Assembly (NCBI GenBank): GCA_044229775.1
Contig: JBGASH010000137.1
Span: 1 to 8,129 of the forward strand
Direction of reading: 5' to 3'
Source of the DNA: JAHEYG01 sp044229775
GTDB taxonomy: Bacteria > Bacteroidota > Bacteroidia > B-17B0 > Aurantibacillaceae
Length of the DNA: 8,129 nt
Made by a program: the position numbers and the translations under genes. The notes under the pieces are model-generated. The model did no database searches. It was not told the DNA's origin and saw nothing but the letters and a program-made list of their open reading frames with translations. Shown here piece after piece: positions 1 to 6,890 of this stretch (position 1 is its first letter; each line of letters opens with the position of its first letter).

Positions 1-2
1 AT

Positions 3-1526
3 TGTCAAAATAGATTTAATGGCATGTGGGCACTTGCAATTTGGGATGAAAAAAGACAGATTCTTTTTGTCTCACGTGATAGAATGGGAGAAAAACCACT
101 GTTTTATTCAAGCTACAAGAATTCTTTTGTTTTTGGTTCGGAAATAAAATCTCTGTTAAAATTTGGAATACCTGCAGAACCCAACAAGGAGATCACAGAG
201 CTTTATCTAGCCTTTAGTTATATTCCAGCCCCTTATACGGGCTTTAGGAATATATTTAAATTAAAACCAGGTCATTATTTAATTGTGAAGGATGGAACTG
301 TTTCAGAAAAAAAATATTGGGATTTACCGGAAATAGATGAACAGAACATGTTAAAAGATAAACCGAAAGTATATGATCAATTTAAAGAATTGTTTACAGA
401 TTCGGTTTCTATTCGCATGCGGAGTGATGTGCCTTTCGGGGCTTTTTTAAGTGGAGGACTTGATTCTTCAGGAGTTGTTTCAGTGATGGCTGGTCTTAGC
501 AATTTTCCAATCGAAACATTCAATATAAAATTTAAGGAAAAGGAATTCGATGAAAGTGAATTGGCGAATGATGTCGCGATAAAATTTAAAACCAATCATC
601 ATGTAAATACAGTATATCCTGATTCATTTGACGAATCTTTAAGACTTACATCTTTTCATTTTGATGAGCCATTTGGAGATTCATCTGCGATTCCAACAGG
701 CTATGTTTCAAAATTCGCCCGGCAAAATGTAAAGATGGTATTAACAGGCGATGGTGGCGACGAAGTGCTTTCTGGTTATAACTCATATCAAGGTGTAAAA
801 TTAAGTTATCGCTATAATAAGTTACCTTTTTTTTTGCGAAGAAGCATTCCATCTATTCTAAATATATCAATGAAGCCTTTACGAGGAGCTCTTCGCTATA
901 AAATAGATAAGATCAGACGAGCAACCATTACCGCTAACTTATCATTTAATGAAAGAATGGTTCAAAAAATCCCTTGTATTAGTTTATCTGTTGTTAAATC
1001 ATTATGTCAACACACACAACAAATAAAATTCGAAGATTTTTTTAATGATTTTATGTCGAAGTGTAATTACAAGGACGATTTTTATAAATTAATGTATTTT
1101 GATTTAAAATTGAATTTACCAGACGACATGTTGGCTAAAGTAGACCGAATGAGTATGGCACATTCGATCGAAACACGAATTCCATTTTTAGATTACAGGT
1201 TGGTGGAATTTATGGCTAAAGTTGATAAAAATATTAAAATGAATGGGCTGGAAAGAAAGAGTGTATTAAGAAACACAATTGGAAAAAATTTACCCGATTC
1301 GGTAATGAATTCACCAAAAAGGGGGTTTGCAGTGCCTCTTAGAGAATGGTTTAAAGAAAGCACATTTGATAAAAGGTTGAATGAATTGAAATTGACAGAA
1401 TTTGATCTTAATAGTGATTTATTGAATTCAATTATCTCGAAAAACAAAAGTGGGGAAGAAGACAATGGTAATTTCATTTGGATGCTTTTTATGATGAGAG
1501 AGTGGTTAACGTCGAAAGTGAGTTAA
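3..1526 (+). CDS. asnB: Asparagine synthetase-like glutamine amidotransferase, 5' partial
   Basis: A class II glutamine-dependent amidotransferase: glutamine is hydrolysed in an N-terminal Ntn domain and the ammonia passes to an ATP-pyrophosphatase domain that amidates a carboxylate. The frame is open to the left edge; the codons from base 3 read CQNRFNG before the first visible Met (24), matching KFNGMW of the second copy, so that Met is internal. Aligned to the copy at 2484, about 113 residues including the catalytic Cys lie upstream; full length would be near 620. Visible motifs: SRDRMGEKPLFY (about 75-110), ending the glutaminase domain; PP-loop SGGLDS (450-467); GDGGDE (747-764); DRMSMAHS and ETRIPFLDYR (about 1143-1198); a PKRGFAVP stretch near 1314. 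The synthetase domain looks intact. In glycan loci such proteins (for example WbpS, WbtH) are known or proposed to amidate sugar uronic acids, which I infer here; free asparagine synthesis is the alternative. The stop TAA shares its last A with the next gene's ATG. Confidence 0.93.
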   Translation, partial: CQNRFNGMWALAIWDEKRQILFVSRDRMGEKPLFYSSYKNSFVFGSEIKSLLKFGIPAEPNKEITELYLAFSYIPAPYTGFRNIFKLKPGHYLIVKDGTVSEKKYWDLPEIDEQNMLKDKPKVYDQFKELFTDSVSIRMRSDVPFGAFLSGGLDSSGVVSVMAGLSNFPIETFNIKFKEKEFDESELANDVAIKFKTNHHVNTVYPDSFDESLRLTSFHFDEPFGDSSAIPTGYVSKFARQNVKMVLTGDGGDEVLSGYNSYQGVKLSYRYNKLPFFLRRSIPSILNISMKPLRGALRYKIDKIRRATITANLSFNERMVQKIPCISLSVVKSLCQHTQQIKFEDFFNDFMSKCNYKDDFYKLMYFDLKLNLPDDMLAKVDRMSMAHSIETRIPFLDYRLVEFMAKVDKNIKMNGLERKSVLRNTIGKNLPDSVMNSPKRGFAVPLREWFKESTFDKRLNELKLTEFDLNSDLLNSIISKNKSGEEDNGNFIWMLFMMREWLTSKVS

Positions 1527-2482
1527 TGAAAGTGTTATTTGTTTCAAGCGGTAATAATAAGGTAGGGGCAGTGGATAATCTTACCAAAGCCCAAGGCGAA
1601 TCGTTAGAAGAAGCTGGAGTTGAAATTTCATATTTTACCATAAAAGGAAAAGGAATTAGAGGGTATTATAAAAGTATTGGCATTCTTAAAAAAGAATTAA
1701 AGGAAAGGAAATTTGACATTATTCACGCTCACTTCGGTCTTTGTGGCATGGTAGCCTATTTTTCAAGAACAAATGAAAAACTAGTGGTTTCTTTTATGGG
1801 CGATGACCTTATTGGGTCTGTAGATAAGAACGGAAATTATACTGTCCTGAGCAAATTAATTGCTTTTTTCAATTCTTTTTTCGCAAAGTATTTTTACGAT
1901 TACAATATTGTCAAATCAAAAAATTTATTTATTAAGCTTTGGCCTCATACTAAAGCGCAAATAATCCCAAATGGTGTAAATTTTAAAATCTTTTATCCTT
2001 TCGATAAGAAATTAGCCAGAACTGAACTTAATTTAAAGGAATCGGCTAAAATAGTTTTATTTGCAGCCAACCCTGAAAGACTAGAAAAAAATTTCAAATT
2101 GGCTGAGGAAGCTGTAAGAAAATTAAAGGACGTAGAACTTAAAGTAGTGTATAATATTACACAAGCTGAGCTTAATCATTTTTATAATGCGGCCGATGCA
2201 GTCATTTTAAGTTCTTTACACGAAGGTTCTCCCAATGTGATAAAGGAAGCCATGGCATGTAATTGCCCCATTGTTTCAACCAACGTGGGTGATGTAAAAG
2301 AAAATATTGGAACCACAGAAGGGTGTTTTGTAGTAGATCCCAACAAGGATTCAATGGCTGAAAAAATAAAAGAGGCCTTGCTAATTGGCAAAACTACAGG
2401 GCGTGAGAATATTAAGCACCTAGAAAGTAGTGCTACTGCTAAGAAAATACTTGAAATTTACAAAACACTTCTAGTAGCTTAA
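1526..2482 (+). CDS. Glycosyltransferase, family 4-like (GT-B fold)
   Basis: Predicted cytoplasmic or membrane-associated glycosyltransferase adding a sugar from a nucleotide donor to the lipid-linked repeat unit. The frame is open back to an ATG at 1478, but I choose the ATG at 1526: it overlaps the preceding stop (TAATG), starts directly with the beta-strand MKVLFVSSGN typical of GT-B proteins, and avoids 16 residues lying inside the upstream gene. This gives 318 residues. The N-terminal half (1-140) carries the acceptor-side Rossmann features, including DIIHAHFG (64-71) and a SFMGDD segment (89-94). The C-terminal half has IPNGVN (147-152), a donor-loop NPERLEKN (182-189), and the EX7E motif EGSPNVIKE (233-241) followed by AMACNCPIVST, the best evidence for the GT4 class. 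At 318 residues it is shorter than many GT4 enzymes (about 350-400). Donor, acceptor and linkage cannot be told from sequence. It sits between the two amidotransferase genes and is probably translationally coupled to the first. Confidence 0.9.
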   Translation: MKVLFVSSGNNKVGAVDNLTKAQGESLEEAGVEISYFTIKGKGIRGYYKSIGILKKELKERKFDIIHAHFGLCGMVAYFSRTNEKLVVSFMGDDLIGSVDKNGNYTVLSKLIAFFNSFFAKYFYDYNIVKSKNLFIKLWPHTKAQIIPNGVNFKIFYPFDKKLARTELNLKESAKIVLFAANPERLEKNFKLAEEAVRKLKDVELKVVYNITQAELNHFYNAADAVILSSLHEGSPNVIKEAMACNCPIVSTNVGDVKENIGTTEGCFVVDPNKDSMAEKIKEALLIGKTTGRENIKHLESSATAKKILEIYKTLLVA

Positions 2483-2483
2483 T

Positions 2484-4304
2484 ATGTGCGGAATTGCCGG
2501 TATAATTAATTTTAATAATTCACCTGCATCGCAAGAGCAGATGCAGGCGATGTTGCTCGATATGAAGCATCGTGGCCCGGATGATAAAGGTTTTTACTCA
2601 GATCACAATGTTAGTATAGGTCAAGTTCGATTAAGTATTATTGATCTTTCAAGTTCTGGGCATCAGCCTATGTTCTCCAACGATAAAAGCCTTGCCATTG
2701 TGTTTAATGGCGAAATTTACAATTTTATCGAGTTACGTGAAGAACTGAGAAATAGTTACAATTTCTTAACCGGAACTGACACAGAGGTCATCTTAGCTGC
2801 CTATCAGACTTGGGGCGAATCTTGCTTGAATAAATTTAATGGAATGTGGGCTTTTGCCATTTATGACACTGTAAACAGATCGATTTTTATTTCCCGAGAT
2901 AGATACGGTGTTAAGCCTTTATATTATTATCAGTCTGACAGTACCTTTGTATTTGCCTCCGAAATGAGAGCATTGCATTCTGTTTTAAAGAATAAGGTTA
3001 GTATAGATGATAATACTGTTTTTGAATACCTTGTATATAATCGTACAGACCAAACCTGCAATACATTTATCAAAGAAATTAAACGCGTTCAACACGGGTA
3101 TAATATTGTAATCAGTAATGGAAAAGTGAAGCATAATAAATGGTACGACTTAAACACTAAGCTCAACTCTTCCTGGAAAGATGCTGATGAGTACAAAGAT
3201 GTTTTTAAATCGGCTATCGGGTTACGTCTGCGCAGCGATGTGCCTTTAGGGGTTTGTTTAAGTGGCGGACTCGATTCATCCAGTGTTACATCGGTTATTA
3301 TAAAAGATTTTAATAAAAAAGATCTGTTTGCTTTTTCAGCTGTTTACGGAAAAGGTAAAAAAGGTGATGAAAGCCGTTTTATCGAGGAGTATAAAAGTAT
3401 GCCGAATTTGAATTTTGTTCATCCTACTTCAGAAACTTTCATTCAAGATTATAATTCATTTATGGTTTGTCATTTTGAACCAGTTCATACCTTGAGTATT
3501 TATTCACAGTTTAAAGTGATGAAAGATGCTTCAAAACATGTAACTGTAGCATTGGACGGACAGGGAGCCGATGAGCAATTAGCAGGTTACCATTATTTTT
3601 TCAGCAGTTATTTCAGGGAGTTGTTAAGAAATTTCAGGTGGTTGAAACTAGTAAGCGAGGTGGCTGCCTATAATAAAGAACACCATTCGTTATTTGCTTT
3701 AAAATATATGGCATTTTACATGGCGCCTAATTTTTTAAAGAATTACGCAGGCTCCAAAAAGAATGCAAGCATTAGCCATAATTTTTTTAAGGAGTACCAG
3801 AAGAATTCTGAATTAAGTAAGCAGCTTTATGATCCCAAATCGTTAAACGAATCCTTACTTCAGCATTTTGAGTATAAGCTTGAACATAATTTAAAATGGA
3901 ATGATTTAAACAGTATGCATTTTTCTGTTGAGTTACGTGAACCCTTTTTGGATTATAGGTTGGTTGAAAAGACCTTGGCCTCGCCACCTGAACTTAAAGT
4001 TAATAAAGGATATACCAAATGGATATTAAGGGAAGCCATGAGGGGAACATTACCTGAAAAAATCAGGTTACGACAAGATAAAGTAGGTTTTGATAATCCT
4101 TCTGATGAATGGATGAAGTCAAATGAAATAAAGGTGATAGTAAAGGAAGCAATTAATTCGGATACCTTAAGAAACTCAGGATATTTGGATATGAGTGAAT
4201 GTGTGAAACGTTACGACCTACACCTGAAAGGTAAAATAAATATTTCCAGAGAGATCTGGAAGTGGATAAATCTTAATTATTTTTTAAACCGGTTGAGATC
4301 GTAA
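2484..4304 (+). CDS. asnB: Asparagine synthetase (glutamine-hydrolysing)-like amidotransferase, complete
   Basis: Complete 606-residue class II amidotransferase. Starting at the ATG one base after the previous stop puts Cys at position 2 (MCGIAGI), the nucleophile exposed after Met removal, which fixes the start. Glutaminase domain, residues 2-200: Arg49 in VRLSIID, FNGEIYN (74-80), GTDTE (97-101), SRDRYGVKPLYY (138-149). Synthetase domain, about 235-606: PP-loop SGGLDS (260-265), LDGQGADEQLAGYH (357-370), SVELREPFLDYRLVE (481-495), and an RLRQDKVGF segment near 528-536. Where the first copy has DRMSM and TRIPFLD, this one has DLNSM and LREPFLD, so the two belong to different subgroups and are not a recent duplication. 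I recall relatives with the same wording, so I read this as subgroup character, not damage. The likely role in this operon is amidation of a uronic-acid carboxyl in a glycan precursor (inference); free asparagine synthesis remains possible. The next gene starts two bases after its stop. Confidence 0.95.
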   Translation: MCGIAGIINFNNSPASQEQMQAMLLDMKHRGPDDKGFYSDHNVSIGQVRLSIIDLSSSGHQPMFSNDKSLAIVFNGEIYNFIELREELRNSYNFLTGTDTEVILAAYQTWGESCLNKFNGMWAFAIYDTVNRSIFISRDRYGVKPLYYYQSDSTFVFASEMRALHSVLKNKVSIDDNTVFEYLVYNRTDQTCNTFIKEIKRVQHGYNIVISNGKVKHNKWYDLNTKLNSSWKDADEYKDVFKSAIGLRLRSDVPLGVCLSGGLDSSSVTSVIIKDFNKKDLFAFSAVYGKGKKGDESRFIEEYKSMPNLNFVHPTSETFIQDYNSFMVCHFEPVHTLSIYSQFKVMKDASKHVTVALDGQGADEQLAGYHYFFSSYFRELLRNFRWLKLVSEVAAYNKEHHSLFALKYMAFYMAPNFLKNYAGSKKNASISHNFFKEYQKNSELSKQLYDPKSLNESLLQHFEYKLEHNLKWNDLNSMHFSVELREPFLDYRLVEKTLASPPELKVNKGYTKWILREAMRGTLPEKIRLRQDKVGFDNPSDEWMKSNEIKVIVKEAINSDTLRNSGYLDMSECVKRYDLHLKGKINISREIWKWINLNYFLNRLRS

Positions 4305-4306
4305 AT

Positions 4307-5449
4307 GTGAAAGTTTGCACTATTGGTATATGGGATGAAACTGTTTCCGGAATTTCTTTTGATGAGAAGGGTGTTTCCAATTATTGTAGGCTTCAACAGA
4401 AAATGATGATGGATTATCCAAGAGGAGAAAGAGGAAAAAAAGATTGGGAAGATCTTGTAGAAAGGATTAAATCGAAAGGTAAAAACAAAAGATACGATTG
4501 TATAATTGGAGTGAGCGGGGGAGTAGACAGTTCTTATTTATTGCATGTTGCAAGGGCCTACGGATTAAAACCGCTTGCCGTGCACCTAGATAATGGTTGG
4601 GGTTCCGAAATCGCGGTTAGCAATATCGAAAAACTGATAAACGCACTAAATATAGATCTGAAAACATATGTTATTAATTACGAAGAAATAAAAGGACTAA
4701 TGGTGTCGTACATGAAGGCAGGTATGCCCTGGATTGATATCCCAACAGATTTGGCCATTAAGGCCACCATGTATAAAATTGGATTAAAAGAAAATATTCA
4801 TTTTATATTAAGGGGTAACGATTTCCGGTCAGAAGGAAAACAACCCACTGAATGGACTTATTCTGACTCCAAACAATTAAAATATATTCACAAACATTTT
4901 GGCTCCGGAGAAAAATTAAAATCTTATCCCATTTTGTCTTTTCCTGGAATGATCTATGCCGGAGTGGTTCGAAAGATTATGGACGTTAGGCCTTATTACT
5001 ATCTTGAATACAAAAAGCAAGAAGCTAAAACCTTATTAATTGAAAAGTACGATTGGCGCGATTACGGCGGACATCACCATGAAAATTTATTTACCAAATT
5101 TGCTATGGCCTACTGGCTACCAATGAAATTCAAAATTGATAAAAGAAAAATCAACCTATCGGCACAGATTTTAAGCGGAGCCATCAGCAGGGACGAGGCA
5201 TTAAAGCAAATGGAGAAACCTTTTGATACGCCAGAAAATCTTGAAGAATTAAGAAATTATACTATAAAAAAATTGAATATTACCAAAGAGGAGTTTGAGA
5301 AAATAATGAAATCAAAAAATAAAACTTATAAAGATTATCCATCTAATTATAATTTGATATATAAAAATGTAAAATACTTTAAATGGCTTATTAAATCGCT
5401 GTATAATTTTAAACCGATGTCGATTGACAGTAGCGAAATGATTAGGTAG
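4307..5449 (+). CDS. N-acetyl sugar amidotransferase (WbpG/WbuX/PseA type)
   Basis: 380 residues. Family members use ammonia and ATP to turn a sugar N-acetyl group into an acetamidino group, as WbpG does in P. aeruginosa O5 O-antigen and PseA does for pseudaminic acid in Campylobacter. Evidence: the N-terminal pattern GISFDEKGVSNYC (15-27); PP-loop GVSGGVDSS (68-76); AVHLDNGW (91-98); PWIDIPTDLAIKA (141-153); RGNDFRSEGKQPTEWTY (169-185); and WRDYGGHHHENLFTKF (250-265). It has no glutaminase domain, so it needs an outside ammonia source, classically a HisH/HisF-like pair, not seen in this window. The N-terminal region of the family often carries two Cys pairs; here only Cys4 and Cys27 remain, with Gly7 and Ser24 at the other two positions. 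The start is GTG at 4307, two bases after the previous stop: the only ATG nearby (4305) is out of frame and followed at once by TGA, and the next in-frame Met would remove the N-terminal motif. The substrate is unknown. Confidence 0.92.
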   Translation: MKVCTIGIWDETVSGISFDEKGVSNYCRLQQKMMMDYPRGERGKKDWEDLVERIKSKGKNKRYDCIIGVSGGVDSSYLLHVARAYGLKPLAVHLDNGWGSEIAVSNIEKLINALNIDLKTYVINYEEIKGLMVSYMKAGMPWIDIPTDLAIKATMYKIGLKENIHFILRGNDFRSEGKQPTEWTYSDSKQLKYIHKHFGSGEKLKSYPILSFPGMIYAGVVRKIMDVRPYYYLEYKKQEAKTLLIEKYDWRDYGGHHHENLFTKFAMAYWLPMKFKIDKRKINLSAQILSGAISRDEALKQMEKPFDTPENLEELRNYTIKKLNITKEEFEKIMKSKNKTYKDYPSNYNLIYKNVKYFKWLIKSLYNFKPMSIDSSEMIR

Positions 5450-5460
5450 GCACGTATTTC

Positions 5461-6510
5461 ATGAGGATTTTATTTTATTTCGGCCATCCAGCTCAGTATT
5501 TGTTTTTTCGCGATACCATTAAACAACTTATTGCTTCTGACAAAAATAAAATTACGATCCTCATAAAAACGAAAGATGTACTGGAAGAGCTCATTAAGAG
5601 CGACAAGCTTGATTACATAAATATTTTACCGAAGGAAAGAAAAAAATCGAAGCTGTCTATATTATTAAGCCTTTTAAAGAGAAATTTTAAACTATTGACA
5701 ATAGTCCGCAAAACAGGATCAAAATTATTGATTGGAACTGATGCTTCTATTGCTCATGTAGGAATGCTTTTGAGAGTAAAAAGAATAAGTATTACCGAGG
5801 ACGATTATGAAGTGGTGAAACAGCTTGGAAATCTTACCTATCCTTTTACAAATACAATTTTGTGTCCTGAAGTTTGTGATGTGGGAAAATGGAAAGAAAA
5901 AAAAGTGGGCTATCCGGGTTATATGAAATTAGGTTATTTACATCCATCGGTTTTTACACTGGACGTTACAGTCTTAGATAATTATGGTATTAAAGGAATT
6001 AGTCACAATATATTAAATAAGATTATTGAAATTTTTCAAGATAAAAAGTTAACGGTTTTTATTTCATCTGAGGGCAATTTAGATGAAAAGTATCACTCTT
6101 TTCTGCTGAAAATTAAGCCTTGCGATATGCATCACATTCTAGCATCGGCTAACATGTTGGTAAGCGATAGCCAGAGTATGAGCGTGGAAGCCGCTATATT
6201 GGGCGTTCCTTCTATACGGTTAAGTGATTTTTCTGGTAGGATCTCAGTTCTTGAAGAACTGGAGCATGTTTATGGTTTGACCTTCGGAATAAAACCGAAA
6301 AACGATAGGCAGCTTTTTGAAAAACTAAATGAGCTATTGCAAATGCAAAATCTAAAGGAGGTATTTAAAATAAGACAGAAAAAAATGCTAATAAATAAAA
6401 TAAATGTTAGCCCTTTTTTAAAATGGTTTGTAGAAAACTATCCTCAGAGCGTTAAAACTGTTAAAGAAGAACCTGATTTTTTCGAACGCTTTAAGAGTAA
6501 ATCGTGTTAG
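5461..6510 (+). CDS. DUF354 family protein (GT-B/epimerase-like fold), probable internal deletion
   Basis: 349 residues of the DUF354 family (COG1817), proteins distantly like UDP-GlcNAc 2-epimerases and GT-B glycosyltransferases and common in surface-glycan loci; the reaction is not established. Evidence: MRILFYFGHPAQYLFF (1-16); IGTDASIAHVG (91-101); ITEDDYEVV (111-119); PGYMKLGYLHPSVFTLD (152-168); FISSEGNLDEKY (200-211); MHHILASANMLVSDSQSM (223-240); EAAILGVPSIRLSDFSGR (243-260); LEELEHVYGLTFGI (264-277); and a C-terminal WFVENYPQSVK (322-332). In homologues as I remember them, about 20-25 residues with an RF...HD-like motif lie between the equivalents of VLDNYGI and KGIS; here these abut at residues 177/178 (5991/5992) with the frame kept. 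If real, this removes a conserved part of the second Rossmann domain and could inactivate the protein. The start ATG lies 11 bases after the upstream stop with no clear ribosome site. The last 7 bases overlap the next gene. Confidence 0.85.
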   Translation: MRILFYFGHPAQYLFFRDTIKQLIASDKNKITILIKTKDVLEELIKSDKLDYINILPKERKKSKLSILLSLLKRNFKLLTIVRKTGSKLLIGTDASIAHVGMLLRVKRISITEDDYEVVKQLGNLTYPFTNTILCPEVCDVGKWKEKKVGYPGYMKLGYLHPSVFTLDVTVLDNYGIKGISHNILNKIIEIFQDKKLTVFISSEGNLDEKYHSFLLKIKPCDMHHILASANMLVSDSQSMSVEAAILGVPSIRLSDFSGRISVLEELEHVYGLTFGIKPKNDRQLFEKLNELLQMQNLKEVFKIRQKKMLINKINVSPFLKWFVENYPQSVKTVKEEPDFFERFKSKSC

Positions 6511-6890
6511 AGAGGATTTATTTTAAAAAGAAAAGCTTTTCCATACTTTTAGGTTACTTATTTTCTATCTTATTATTAGCAATTCTTCCTTTGAATATGA
6601 ATGGAGAATTAAATAATATCACAATATTGACATTTAGAGGGGATTATTTTTTCCATTCGATTCTTTTTTCATTTTTTATACCAATTATATGGTTTGGAAG
6701 TCTTAATGGAGTAAAAACACTTTCCTTAATACTTTATGTCTTTATTGGCCTTATATTTGCGACATTATCTGAGGTATTACAATTATTTGTACCATATCGG
6801 GCATTTAACATTAATGACATGATAGCTAATTGTTTAGGAATAATATTAGGTTTTTGGAGTTTGTTTTTTGGAAGAAAAGAAAGAATATAA
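6504..6890 (+). CDS. VanZ family small membrane protein
   Basis: 128 residues, integral inner-membrane protein. Four hydrophobic segments are visible, about residues 11-31, 50-67, 70-95 and 104-124. The VanZ signature lies in the second half: SEVLQLFVPYRAFNINDMIA (89-108), with Glu90, Gln93, Pro97, Arg99, Asp105, Asn109 and Gly112 at the usual positions. VanZ proteins are named from the vancomycin-resistance cluster, where VanZ lowers teicoplanin susceptibility; the biochemical role is not settled, and many copies sit in polysaccharide loci. GTG at 6504 is the only usable start: an in-frame TAA lies two codons upstream (6498-6500), and the next Met (residue 32) would remove the first membrane segment. 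The gene overlaps the DUF354 gene by 7 bases and the sugar transferase by 23, so translation is probably coupled. It looks more AT-rich than its neighbours, as expected for a Leu/Ile/Phe-rich membrane protein. Nothing here suggests antibiotic resistance. Confidence 0.87.
   Translation: MLERIYFKKKSFSILLGYLFSILLLAILPLNMNGELNNITILTFRGDYFFHSILFSFFIPIIWFGSLNGVKTLSLILYVFIGLIFATLSEVLQLFVPYRAFNINDMIANCLGIILGFWSLFFGRKERI

Noticed and set aside
24..26. ATG at 24 as the true start of the first amidotransferase
   Set aside because: The frame is open upstream to the edge and the preceding codons match the conserved KFNGMW region, so this Met is internal.
1478..1525. Longer start (ATG 1478) for the glycosyltransferase, adding 16 residues
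   Set aside because: The extension lies inside the end of the first amidotransferase gene and does not look like a GT-B N-terminus; the ATG at 1526 gives a TAATG junction and a typical first beta-strand.
2523..2547. Perfect 8-base inverted repeat CCTGCATC / GATGCAGG with a 9-base loop near the start of the second amidotransferase
   Set aside because: It lies within codons of a well-conserved protein, and about one repeat of this size is expected by chance in a window this long; no companion signal.
3..4304. The two AsnB-like genes as a recent tandem duplication flanking a mobile glycosyltransferase
   Set aside because: The two proteins differ in key synthetase motifs and across the C-terminal part, and there are no long direct repeats or transposase remnants.
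6864..6870. TTTTTTG run at the VanZ/sugar transferase overlap as a programmed frameshift making a fusion protein
   Set aside because: The sugar transferase frame is +1 relative to VanZ, whereas slippage on such a run normally gives -1; a TTG start with ordinary coupling explains the overlap.
6504..6890. VanZ as a glycopeptide-resistance gene
   Set aside because: No vanA/H/X/R/S-type genes are near; the context is polysaccharide synthesis and the VanZ family is broad.
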